Source: CAZZCU01 sp964652825
Lineage (GTDB): Bacteria > Bdellovibrionota_B > Oligoflexia > Oligoflexales > CAZZCU01
Length of the DNA: 64,000 nt
NCBI GenBank assembly: GCA_964652825.1
Contig: CAZZCU010000002.1
Location: 62,001-126,000 of the forward strand
Reading direction: 5' to 3'
Positions 16,717 to 25,451 of the stretch are shown piece after piece. Under the pieces are notes generated by a model. The model searched no databases. It had not been told where the DNA came from and saw only the letters and a program-made list of their open reading frames with translations. The first letter of the stretch is position 1. Each line of letters opens with the position of its first letter. The translations under genes were made by a program, and so were the position numbers.

Positions 16717-17605
16717 AGATGCCCCCGAAGTTAAGATGATTGCTGGGTGCGTTCGTGCTCAGATGAAACTCGTCGAGTTCCACTTTCAAGTAATGTCGAC
16801 TCCAGCGCAGATTAAACCAGAAGTTATTACTCACCGGCATGCGCAGCTCCACGCCAAAAAACGGTCCCATACTATCGGAGTTATCTTTGAGCTCAAGTTC
16901 TTCATCGCGCATACGTAGCTCAGAGGCTAACCAGCTGCCACCCAATAGCGCCGCGACATGCGGTCGACTCCAAAGCGAACTCGCTCGCAGCGGGCCCAAA
17001 GCCCACTCATAAGCAACCGCCAAATCAATCTGAGTCGCATCATAATGAACGATAACGCCCTCGACGGTACTGTGAATATTCGACAGACTGGCAACGGCCA
17101 GGGTCACGCCGATCGCTTGCGGTTGGTAAGCAAGCTCAAACCCGACCCGCGTATGACCGCCATCAAGAAAAACCTTTTCCCAGGCATTGCGATCGATACT
17201 CGCACCGCCAGCCTGCAGCCCCATGCGCCAAACCCGCGGTCGCAAATCATCGAGCAGATGTCGATAGACATTGGCGCGTTGAAAATTCAAAACCCGTTTG
17301 TCTTTTGCCAGCAACACAGCATCCGCAACATCTTCAACCGGCTCCGACAACGTCACTTCCGCTTGCTTGAGTTCAAATAACTCGCCGCGCAACTGCAACC
17401 ACATCCCTTGGTCCACGATATGTCCCGGCACCAGGAGTGTCTTGGCAAACGCCTCCTCATCGCTGTCGTTTTGATCGCCGCTTTTTGTATCCTGGTCGCC
17501 TTGGGCCTCGTCCGCCGTCCCCTGGGTGCTAAAAACCAGGACCAGGCCTAGCATCAGCATGCTAATCCGTAGACACTGTCTAAAGTTCATTGTCCGTATC
17601 AGCAC
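16706..17605 (-). CDS. Outer-membrane beta-barrel protein
   Basis: About 299 residues from a GTG at 17605 preceded by GAGGTGG; ATG 17590 is an alternative. A signal peptide is followed by an acidic Asp/Glu/Gln-rich linker and a predicted strand-rich region ending NHLNFGGIYAF with a C-terminal Phe, the usual barrel terminus. The linker and about 100 residues of helix-containing sequence before the barrel suggest a periplasmic N-terminal part. First gene of a leftward three-gene operon with two propeller-like proteins. Confidence 0.65.
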   Translation of the reverse strand: MLIRTMNFRQCLRISMLMLGLVLVFSTQGTADEAQGDQDTKSGDQNDSDEEAFAKTLLVPGHIVDQGMWLQLRGELFELKQAEVTLSEPVEDVADAVLLAKDKRVLNFQRANVYRHLLDDLRPRVWRMGLQAGGASIDRNAWEKVFLDGGHTRVGFELAYQPQAIGVTLAVASLSNIHSTVEGVIVHYDATQIDLAVAYEWALGPLRASSLWSRPHVAALLGGSWLASELRMRDEELELKDNSDSMGPFFGVELRMPVSNNFWFNLRWSRHYLKVELDEFHLSTNAPSNHLNFGGIYAF

Positions 17606-17772
17606 GTCCGGCCACCTCATTCAAAAAGGCTAAAAACCACTAAATGGCTAATTTGCTGAATTTTATCGCAAATTCTCCCCACGAACCAGCCGTTTACCAG
17701 CTGGGATTCGGATAATATAGTGACGGACATTGTGGCCTTGAAATTGCTAGCTTTCTCCATAAAGAGGCAAGA

Positions 17773-17823
17773 ATGACTTGTCGGCGGACTACGATCTTTT
17801 TTATGGCCATGTTTATCCTTTAA
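17773..17823 (+). CDS. Possible 16-residue leader peptide upstream of the radical SAM gene
   Basis: ATG at 17773 with AGAGGCAAG just upstream, ending TAA at 17821, only 27 bases before the maturase start. The product would be MTCRRTTIFFMAMFIL. It is too short for confident coding; it could be a translated leader or a minimal substrate with one Cys, or chance. Nothing else is seen in 17624-17772 except an AT-rich promoter-like patch (GGATAATATA near 17710). Confidence 0.25.
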   Translation: MTCRRTTIFFMAMFIL

Positions 17824-17850
17824 TTACAATGTGTTACAAAGACGATAATT

Positions 17851-19200
17851 ATGTTGGACGGCATTCATAAGCATACCAGTAGCAAAATGTCACCAGACAC
17901 GGTCCAGGCACGTGATTGGAAGGCTTTTGTTTTTGAAACGGGAGCTTTTTTGCTGCACGTACCGACCGCGCACATCCTCGAAGCCTCGCCGGCATTGGCG
18001 GCGGCGGTACAGCGCGAAGGCGAGGAGCTATCCGTCGCCACCAGTGAACAGCTCCGTCATATTCAAGAACAACTGCCGGTCGCACCGCTACGTGTGGTGG
18101 AAACTCCCAGCATCAAAGCCATAGCGCTGAATATTGTGCAATCGTGCAATCTGCGTTGCACTTATTGTTATGCCGGTGACGGTGATTATGGCAAAAACTC
18201 GCGCATGTCATTCGAGCTGGCGCGACAAATCATCGATTTTTTCGCCAAAGATCAGCCGCATCTGCATATCGTGTTTTTCGGCGGTGAGCCGCTGTTGAAT
18301 TTCCGCATGATTAAACAAGTGATCGAATATTGCGCAACGCTTCCCGACAAAACGTTCAGCTACGCACTCACCACGAATGCCACACTGATGACACCAGCCA
18401 TCGTCGAATTTTTCGCCGCGCATCAGGTGAAAATCACGATCTCGTATGACGGTCACGGCATTCATGCCAAACATCGTCTTAACGCCGATCGGCGCAGCAA
18501 TTCAGAAAAACTAGTCGAGAAAAAATTGCAGGATTACCGCGACCAACTTCAGACATTGCGGGAATTTGATTTGCGCGCAACGCTGCGTCGCGAAAATCTG
18601 GAGCAACTTGAAGAAGTGATCGTACACACCCTGACCAGCATGAATTTCACCTGGTCGTTCGTGCGGCATGCATCGAGCATGATCGGCCAAAAATTTACGC
18701 TCGCCGACGCGGAAAAAATCGGCGCGATCCTGAGCCGTGTCGTGGATCGATTGCTGGCGGCGCGCGACTATGACAAGCTCATGCGCCTGGGCAATCTGCG
18801 GAGTTATTTGCACAAGATGCACCACGGCGTCATCCAAGATAGTTTTTGTGGCGCCGGTGTCGACTATTTATCGGTCTCCACATCGGGCAAATTTTACTTG
18901 TGCCATCGCTTTACCGAGGACGAATCGGAAAGCGTCGGCAACATCACCAATGGACTGAATCAGCAACGTCTGGCGCAATTCGCTCAGCACCGACAGGTCA
19001 AACATGATCCATGTTCAAGTTGCTGGATGCGTGAATGGTGCGGCGGTGGCTGCTACCATGAACATAAAGTCGCCAATGGAACGCCATTCAAACCTGATCC
19101 GATATTCTGTATACTGCGCGATGCGGAGATGACTCAGGCGATGCGCGTTTATACGCACATCTTACGCGATGCACCGACTTTACTTGCCAAGAAGAAGTAA
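17851..19200 (+). CDS. Radical SAM/SPASM peptide maturase
   Basis: 449 residues. A strand-rich N-terminal domain of about 85 residues resembles the RiPP-recognition part of SCIFF/QhpD-type maturases. The radical SAM barrel has CNLRCTYC (Cys99, 103, 106) binding the SAM-cleaving 4Fe-4S cluster and FFGGEPLLN (GGE motif). The C-terminal SPASM region has the full seven-Cys pattern: FCGAG, FYLCH, then CSSCWMREWCGGGC (CX2CX5CX3C) and a last Cys in IFC, for two auxiliary clusters. Such enzymes usually cross-link or modify ribosomal peptides. No certain precursor is adjacent. A CHASE2 kinase-like gene follows 50 bases downstream in the same direction. Confidence 0.88.
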   Translation: MLDGIHKHTSSKMSPDTVQARDWKAFVFETGAFLLHVPTAHILEASPALAAAVQREGEELSVATSEQLRHIQEQLPVAPLRVVETPSIKAIALNIVQSCNLRCTYCYAGDGDYGKNSRMSFELARQIIDFFAKDQPHLHIVFFGGEPLLNFRMIKQVIEYCATLPDKTFSYALTTNATLMTPAIVEFFAAHQVKITISYDGHGIHAKHRLNADRRSNSEKLVEKKLQDYRDQLQTLREFDLRATLRRENLEQLEEVIVHTLTSMNFTWSFVRHASSMIGQKFTLADAEKIGAILSRVVDRLLAARDYDKLMRLGNLRSYLHKMHHGVIQDSFCGAGVDYLSVSTSGKFYLCHRFTEDESESVGNITNGLNQQRLAQFAQHRQVKHDPCSSCWMREWCGGGCYHEHKVANGTPFKPDPIFCILRDAEMTQAMRVYTHILRDAPTLLAKKK

Positions 19201-19250
19201 GGGTGTGCCGCAGTCTGAAGTTGGCATAACTTTCAGAATAGAACGCGGCC

Positions 19251-21140
19251 ATGACCATATTTAACGCACTTGTTAAACCGATTTATATCACCACGACTCT
19301 GCTGGTAGTGCTGACGTCCGGGTTGATCTTCGCGTACTACCGCTCGCCACTGTACAATACCGTTGAAAATCATCTTTATGATTATCGCAGCCGCCTGGCG
19401 CCGCAATTGATCGTCCCCAAACATGTGGTCGTCCTCAAAATGGACGCTAAACCGGATCAAGTACCCGGACAGATCACAGATGGCGACCTGTCGATTCCGG
19501 CAACGCTTAAAACTATCGATGCCGCGCTAATGGCGGGTGCTCGCAGCGTCATCATCTTGTTGATGCCTCCCTATGAGCAGCCCGAGTTGGCCGCGCTCGC
19601 CGAACGCGCTGTCAACGATCCGCGGATTTTTCTCGGACTGCGCAATGTCGGCGACAGTCGCACGTTTACCGCCTCGTTGCCGGACGTCTTGCGCCCCGCC
19701 GCCGCGCAGATCGTCGCCGCTGACTTGCAAAATTATTTTAACAACCGTGTCGTGCGCAGTCTGCCCATCATTGATAGCCGCAACGCCAGCCGCTCGCACT
19801 TTCTGCTGCCGTATATCACCGGCATCGTTGCACGTGACGCAGTCTTGCGGCAATTTGACAATAATCTGATCGCTCATGACATGGGCGATGAACACAGTCT
19901 GCATATGCGACTGAATTATCCGCACCCGGATAGCATCTTCACCATGGCCGGCGTGGAACAAGGCGGGATTAATCTGCGCCTGCATAATAAAGTGGTTATC
20001 ATCAGCAACACTGATTATCGCCCGACCTCGGCCAGCCGGCCGTTGCCGGTTTATGCCAATACACCCTGGCAAAGTGATGGCGACGATTTAAAGCACGGCG
20101 TGCCCAACGCCGTTATTCTGGCAATTGGACTGGAAAATATTCTCAGCGGCACATGGTTGCGCAGCGCACCTGCTTCACTGCGGTGGTCGCAGACCTTTCT
20201 GATCAGTGCTCTGGCGGTGAGCGTATGGTTTCTGCCGCCAAGCTGGGCGGTGTTTTTGTTTTTGCTGTTGTGGTTGCTGCTGCTGATCGGTCACGGATTA
20301 TTGTTTCAGATATTTCATTTGTACATTCCGCTATCGGATACCATGCTGTTTTCGCTGCTGGCGACCATTGGCGGCAGTTTATGGCGCATGGCGCGCGAAG
20401 CTCACATGCGCGCCGAAATGCTGGCTCAAGCTGATGCTGATCGCGATTTACATCGGCTGCAGGATCAGTTTCTGCATCGCTTTGCCGGCGAACTTACCCG
20501 CTTGAATACTCTACTGATCCAACAGCTCTCCCTCCTGAGCAGTTATGCACCAGCCAGCACTTTAAGCAGTCAGGCGCAGATAAAAGCCAATAGCAGCGCC
20601 GAGGAATTAAATGATTTTCTCATCGGCATCCAACAATTCTCGGCCATGAGCGAGAAAACCACTACCGTCATCTCGGTGCACAAGCGGCCCCTGCAATTGC
20701 GCGCGCTTATTGAACGAATCCTCGATCGTTTTGAATCACGCACACATGAGTTACAACTGCGAATCGCTGTTGATGTCTCACCCGACATTCTCGTTCATAC
20801 CGACGATGTTCTACTCGATCAAATTTTGTTCAATCTGATTTCCAACGCCAGCAAGTACTCACCCAAAGGCGGCCTCATTCAGATCAATGCCGTCAGTAAA
20901 CATGCCAAAGTTCATATCTCTATCACTGACCAGGGTCCGGGAATCCCTGGCGACGAGATCGATAAAATCTTTGAGAAATTTTATCGCATTCAGAATGACC
21001 AACTGTATCGCGCCAAAGGTCACGGCCTGGGTTTATATTTGAGCAAGTACTTCGCGGCACTGTTGCACGCCGAAATCGCTGTTGAGTCAGCCGTGGGTAC
21101 TGGCTCGACTTTCACCTTGATTTTGCCGGAGCCGCGCTGA
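19251..21140 (+). CDS. CHASE2 histidine-kinase-like protein lacking the phospho-acceptor His
   Basis: 629 residues. One N-terminal membrane segment (about 8-30), a periplasmic CHASE2 sensor region (about 31-305), then three closely spaced membrane segments (about 310-380). The dimerisation helix that should carry the H-box reads FLHRFAGEL (407-415): by alignment with the usual FLxxxSHELRTP, the acceptor His is Gly413, and the following T-P is also lost; His409 is four residues off. The ATP-binding domain looks intact: N-box QILFNLISNAS, G1 DQGPGIP, F-box FEKFYRI, G2 GHGLGLYLSK. It could phosphorylate a partner but not itself. Its TGA overlaps the ATG of the next gene. Confidence 0.87.
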   Translation: MTIFNALVKPIYITTTLLVVLTSGLIFAYYRSPLYNTVENHLYDYRSRLAPQLIVPKHVVVLKMDAKPDQVPGQITDGDLSIPATLKTIDAALMAGARSVIILLMPPYEQPELAALAERAVNDPRIFLGLRNVGDSRTFTASLPDVLRPAAAQIVAADLQNYFNNRVVRSLPIIDSRNASRSHFLLPYITGIVARDAVLRQFDNNLIAHDMGDEHSLHMRLNYPHPDSIFTMAGVEQGGINLRLHNKVVIISNTDYRPTSASRPLPVYANTPWQSDGDDLKHGVPNAVILAIGLENILSGTWLRSAPASLRWSQTFLISALAVSVWFLPPSWAVFLFLLLWLLLLIGHGLLFQIFHLYIPLSDTMLFSLLATIGGSLWRMAREAHMRAEMLAQADADRDLHRLQDQFLHRFAGELTRLNTLLIQQLSLLSSYAPASTLSSQAQIKANSSAEELNDFLIGIQQFSAMSEKTTTVISVHKRPLQLRALIERILDRFESRTHELQLRIAVDVSPDILVHTDDVLLDQILFNLISNASKYSPKGGLIQINAVSKHAKVHISITDQGPGIPGDEIDKIFEKFYRIQNDQLYRAKGHGLGLYLSKYFAALLHAEIAVESAVGTGSTFTLILPEPR

Positions 21141-23083
21141 TGAAAACCTTGCGCAACATGCTTGGGAATGTCAGATGGTGGTTGGACATCATTTACCCGC
21201 TGGGCTTGGCAGTGGTTGTTGTCTATATCCTCACCAGCGCTATGTACGCTGACCGCAAGCACCGTCGGGTCGCATCGTTTTGGGAAAATCAACTTCTCGG
21301 GATCAGTCTGCGTTTCGCCGGTGAACCGCCGAGCAGAACACCGGGCGAAATCGTGGTGATAAATTTTACCACCGAAGACGTGGAAACTTTTGGCAAACAA
21401 TCAGCTTCCGGCTTGATCGATGCTCGTATCCAGGCGTATGCCCAGATTCTGAACAAGATTGCCACCAGCGATTTTCGGCAAATCGTTCTCAGTTGGACGC
21501 CGGGCGCACACGAGGTCACCACGAAAGCCTATGCTCCACTCGTCAGCGTCCTGCAACAACCTGATCTGCATCAACGTGTCCTAGCCGGTTATCCGCAGGG
21601 CAAAGGCTGGACGGTACCCACAAGTTTTAGCGCCGCCGTGGTTCCACTCAGCGATCTGAGCTGTCAGGAACCGGTCGAGATGCTTTGTCCCTATATGCCA
21701 AACATGCGTGATTGGATCATCCAACGGCTGTTTGAAGATGCAATCACTACCAGCGATGACAAGGCCGCAGACAAACCGGCAATTAGCACAAACCTGACTT
21801 TGCCCCAGGCCGGCTACATCTTGTATTTGCCGCGACGCGAGCAGTTAACGCAATTGTCGTTTACTCAGGTCCTGGCGGCGGATTTTTCGACCGAAAGTTT
21901 ACGCGATAAATTTATTTATATCGGCAACAACATGGTGCAGGGTCCGCAAGTCGGTGATCAGGTGGATCTGATTCGCCGCGTTTTCACGGTACATGACCGT
22001 GAACGTGGCAATGATCTTCGCAATAACGGCACGCCGATGCACATTTTCTGGGCCAGTCTCACGCAACAATTACGCTCGCACATGCTGATTCCCGTACCGC
22101 CGCGCTGGTTGACGCTGTTTTTTGCAGGCGCCATCTGTATCTGCTCATGGCTGCTCATCGCTTATCGCGGGTTAGCCGCAGCGTTGGCGAGTTATCTGAT
22201 TTTTGTATTGTTGATGCCGTTCATCAATGCTTTTGGCATCAAGCAACAGTGGTTTTACGTGCCGGTCTTCGACGCTTATTATGCCGGCGTGATTTCGCTG
22301 ATCTTCGCGAGTTTCGTGCGACTGTCCTACACGACCTTCACGCGTTGGAAGTCCATTGCTGATTCGCGATTGGAAAACCGCACCCGCGATCTCAAAGAGA
22401 ATTTCGTCAGCATGTTCAGTCATAATCTCAATACTCCTATCGCGAAAGTTCTTGGGACACTGGAGATTATTAACCAGCAGTCGAACTCGCCAGAACAACT
22501 AAACGATTTGCACACCGCGCTGCTGACGGCAACACAGATGCAATTGCTAGTCCGTTGCGCTTTGATCAGTGCAGCCGCCCGCGAGAACTCACTCGGACAG
22601 GAAAATCTCACGATCGCCAGCTTGCGACAGGAGCTGGTCGGTACGCTGCCGCAGGTCGCCCGACGTCTGGGCTTTCAGTTAAATTTTACGCCGATGACGA
22701 TACCCGACGATGAGGTTTTGCCAATTCAATGTGATCGTCGCGCCATCACCACACTGGTGTTATCGATGCTGGCGCTGGCCAAACAAGAACAGACGAACAC
22801 TAAGATAACGATGGGAATCGAGGCTATTGTTGATCAGGGTGTCGCTTTCAACCGCAATCTACGCCTGATTTTTGATGGTCGTGGCTGGGGTGAGGTCAGA
22901 ACGCGGGATCAGCTGCTCAATCGACCGGCTTCGACAAGCATGGACAGTTTTTTTATCCATGTACTGGAACAAACCATTAACGAGGTCTTACGCAGCTACC
23001 ATGCACGCGTGTCTCACGATGTCGATCGTATCATTATCGAATTAGCCTGCGCCCGTGGTATCGCGCCCCAACGAGATGCCTGA
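21140..23083 (+). CDS. CHASE2 histidine-kinase-like protein with intact His but degenerate ATP-binding domain
   Basis: 647 residues, translationally coupled to the previous gene (TGATG). Same layout: N-terminal membrane segment (about 13-35), CHASE2 region, three membrane segments (about 325-400). The H-box is good: FVSMFSHNLNTP with His428, though the usual Glu after His is Asn. The C-terminal domain has lost the ATP-binding signatures: where the N-box should be there is DRRAITTLVLSMLALAK (Ser542 and Leu546 in place of Asn), the G1 region reads DGRGWGE and no G2 GLGL is present. It would be a phospho-acceptor subunit needing another kinase domain. Its last 42 bases overlap the end of pfkA on the other strand. 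Confidence 0.85.
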   Translation: MKTLRNMLGNVRWWLDIIYPLGLAVVVVYILTSAMYADRKHRRVASFWENQLLGISLRFAGEPPSRTPGEIVVINFTTEDVETFGKQSASGLIDARIQAYAQILNKIATSDFRQIVLSWTPGAHEVTTKAYAPLVSVLQQPDLHQRVLAGYPQGKGWTVPTSFSAAVVPLSDLSCQEPVEMLCPYMPNMRDWIIQRLFEDAITTSDDKAADKPAISTNLTLPQAGYILYLPRREQLTQLSFTQVLAADFSTESLRDKFIYIGNNMVQGPQVGDQVDLIRRVFTVHDRERGNDLRNNGTPMHIFWASLTQQLRSHMLIPVPPRWLTLFFAGAICICSWLLIAYRGLAAALASYLIFVLLMPFINAFGIKQQWFYVPVFDAYYAGVISLIFASFVRLSYTTFTRWKSIADSRLENRTRDLKENFVSMFSHNLNTPIAKVLGTLEIINQQSNSPEQLNDLHTALLTATQMQLLVRCALISAAARENSLGQENLTIASLRQELVGTLPQVARRLGFQLNFTPMTIPDDEVLPIQCDRRAITTLVLSMLALAKQEQTNTKITMGIEAIVDQGVAFNRNLRLIFDGRGWGEVRTRDQLLNRPASTSMDSFFIHVLEQTINEVLRSYHARVSHDVDRIIIELACARGIAPQRDA

Positions 23084-24133
23084 CGCCTCGGCCGCCAGCA
23101 AATACGGGTTGTCCAACTCCAGCGGTCGATATTTACCCGCGGCTTTGTCATAACTGACCTCGGTAAAACCGCTGCCTGCCTTGGCGACAAACATGCCGAA
23201 CTTCTTCTGCTTGACCAGATCAACGGCGCGGGTGCCGAACACCGTCGCCAGCACGCGATCGTAAGGTGTTGGTGTTCCGCCACGCTGAATATGACCGAGT
23301 ACGGTGACGCGGGTTTCGATTTTGGTGCGAGCAAACAATTCCTGCGCGACCAGACCACCGATACCGCCCAGATTCTTGGGTTGATGCGCGGATGTCGTAC
23401 TCACCACATAATTAGCATTAGCGCCGGCTTCGTGCGCGCCCTCGGCAACCACTACCAGGCTGTAATAACGACCTTGCCGACGCCGCTGCTCAATCTTGGC
23501 AGTGATATATTGATAATCAAAGGGTATCTCCGGTAGCAAAATGATGTTGGCGCCACCAGCCATCCCAGCGTGCAAGGCGATGTGCCCGGCATCGCGTCCC
23601 ATGACTTCCAGAAGCATAATGCGATCATGCGATTCCGCCGTTGATTGCAGCCGTGATACCGCCTCGGCCGCGACTTCAACCGCGGTATTAAAACCAATCG
23701 TCTCATCGGTCGCGGCAAGATCATTATCAATAGTCTTGGGCACGCCAACAATATTGATGCCGTATTGCAGCAACTGGTGCGCAATGGTTTGCGTGCCGTC
23801 GCCGCCAACAACAATAATCGCTTCGAGCCCGAGCTGCTTATAAGCATCGACGATCAACTGGATTTTTTTCTTGGATTCCTCAGAACCACCGGCAAACGGA
23901 TTACCGGCATTGGTGGTGCCAAGGATCGTGCCCCCCTTAGGCAGAATATCGCTGACGTCGTCAAGCGTGAGCTTGCGGACCTGCAGCGGCCGTGCCATCA
24001 GCCCATTGAAGCTATCCTTGATACCGTGAACTTCCCAGCCATAAGTACCAATCGCGTGCTTGACGACGGCACGAATCACAGCATTCAAGCCAGGACAGTC
24101 GCCGCCACCCGTGCATAAACCGATTTTCACCAC
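23042..24133 (-). CDS. pfkA: 6-phosphofructokinase
   Basis: 363 residues from GTG 24133 (GGGAGA about eight bases upstream); a longer frame exists but would add about 50 residues with no homology. Phosphorylates fructose-6-phosphate in glycolysis. GGGDCPGLN at 9-17, GGDGT at 110-114 and PKTIDND at 132-138. Gly in GGDGT (the position that is Asp in PPi enzymes) points to ATP as donor, while Lys in PKTIDND is the form found in PPi enzymes and in some ATP-using eukaryotic and bacterial groups. MGRDAGHIA and HIQRGG are also present. The 3' end overlaps the CHASE2 gene by 42 bases. Confidence 0.92.
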   Translation of the reverse strand: MVKIGLCTGGGDCPGLNAVIRAVVKHAIGTYGWEVHGIKDSFNGLMARPLQVRKLTLDDVSDILPKGGTILGTTNAGNPFAGGSEESKKKIQLIVDAYKQLGLEAIIVVGGDGTQTIAHQLLQYGINIVGVPKTIDNDLAATDETIGFNTAVEVAAEAVSRLQSTAESHDRIMLLEVMGRDAGHIALHAGMAGGANIILLPEIPFDYQYITAKIEQRRRQGRYYSLVVVAEGAHEAGANANYVVSTTSAHQPKNLGGIGGLVAQELFARTKIETRVTVLGHIQRGGTPTPYDRVLATVFGTRAVDLVKQKKFGMFVAKAGSGFTEVSYDKAAGKYRPLELDNPYLLAAEASGISLGRDTTGAG

Positions 24134-24242
24134 AACATCTCCCGCGCCTGAACGTGCATTTTGCACTCCACATGTTACACTAGATTCTAACATTAACCGG
24201 ATACATTTGGTGCTACCAGGTAACCCATAACTCAGAGTGGCG

Positions 24243-25427
24243 ATGGAATTTCCCAAAAAAATCCTGATGGTCGATGATGATCCCACCGTAGCGACGGTTT
24301 TGGAAAATCAACTTCAACCCTACGGCGTGCAGCTGGCCAAAGCCGCGAATTTGGATACGGCGCTTTACTTATTTAACACCCAACGTTTTGAGCTGGTATT
24401 GGTCGAGTTAGAATTTGAACCGCTATCGGGTTTGGCTTTGGTGCAGAAATGGCGCCAGCACGAAATCGAAGATAAGCGTCTAACACCAATCATTGTTATG
24501 ACCGGCTTGCAGCGCGATGCTTTTGACGAAAATCTGCTCAAGGAAATCGGGGATGTCGAAGCCATCATGAAGCCTTTTACCGCCGTGCAGCTCCATCCGG
24601 TTGTGCAGCGGGCTTTGCAACGCCACACCGAATCAGCCAAGTACGAAGAAGTTCACAAGATGGCCGTCAAGATGATCGGCCCGGGCCGAGATGCCAGCAA
24701 AGCCATCGCTTACGTCACGAAAAATCTCGAGGGTACCGGTGTACGCGGCAAACGCATGCTTGGTGATCTATACGAAGCAGGCGAACAATACGATGACGGG
24801 TTGAAAGTGGTGAGTCAGTTGCTGCAACAAACCCCTGAAGATATCAGCCTACTGAACAGCAAGGGGCGTCTGCTGCTCAAACTGGGGCGTTTTCAGGAAG
24901 CAGCGCAGCACATGGAAAAAGCCGATCAGATGGCACCCGGCAATATCGAGCGCATCAATCAGATGGCGCTGATGTACCTCAAAATGAACGACCCACAAAT
25001 GTCCGTCAAGAAAATGAAGGACCTGATCAAACTAAACCCGGAAAATCCTGATCTCAAATTTGATATGTTCACCAAACTTCACGAGCATGGTTTTGACAAA
25101 GAAGCGCAGGCATTCTGTAAGGAGACCACTGGCCCGCAGGAGGTCGTTAAGCACTACAACAACAAAGGCGTTGCGTTGTCGAAAACCAATAATACTGAGG
25201 CCGCATTAACCGAATACGAACGAGCCTTGCAGTATTTTCCGACCTACAAAGAAAATTATCGCATCTATTTTAATATCGCCCTGGCTCATGTCGCGCAAAA
25301 AACTCAGGCAGGCCTGGAACTGGCGCAGGAAGCTTTAAAAAAATGTCTGGAACTAAATCCTGGCTTTGAAAAAGGCGTGAAGACCCTGGAGGCGGTCGAA
25401 AAAAATCTCGAAAAATTCAAAAAATGA
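24243..25427 (+). CDS. Pseudo-receiver protein with C-terminal TPR repeats
   Basis: About 394 residues from ATG 24243; an in-frame GTG at 24237 is possible. Receiver domain at about 5-125: acidic pocket VDDD (11-13), Thr in VMTG and Lys in MKPF are all present, but the phospho-acceptor Asp is Glu55 (ELVLVELEFEP), so ordinary phosphorylation should not occur and an always-on mimic is possible. The rest is a TPR array (GRFQEAAQHMEKADQMAPGN; EAALTEYERALQYFP; LAQEALKKCLELNP). No DNA-binding domain, so it probably acts through protein contacts. Divergent from pfkA across about 110 bases. Confidence 0.82.
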   Translation: MEFPKKILMVDDDPTVATVLENQLQPYGVQLAKAANLDTALYLFNTQRFELVLVELEFEPLSGLALVQKWRQHEIEDKRLTPIIVMTGLQRDAFDENLLKEIGDVEAIMKPFTAVQLHPVVQRALQRHTESAKYEEVHKMAVKMIGPGRDASKAIAYVTKNLEGTGVRGKRMLGDLYEAGEQYDDGLKVVSQLLQQTPEDISLLNSKGRLLLKLGRFQEAAQHMEKADQMAPGNIERINQMALMYLKMNDPQMSVKKMKDLIKLNPENPDLKFDMFTKLHEHGFDKEAQAFCKETTGPQEVVKHYNNKGVALSKTNNTEAALTEYERALQYFPTYKENYRIYFNIALAHVAQKTQAGLELAQEALKKCLELNPGFEKGVKTLEAVEKNLEKFKK

Positions 25428-25451
25428 ATTGAGATCCTTCGCCACACGCCC

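Noticed and set aside
19215..19236. CTGAAGTT/AACTTTCAG hairpin between the maturase and the first CHASE2 gene as a terminator
   Set aside because: It is a weak bulged stem without a T tract, so it is unlikely to separate the two genes into different operons.
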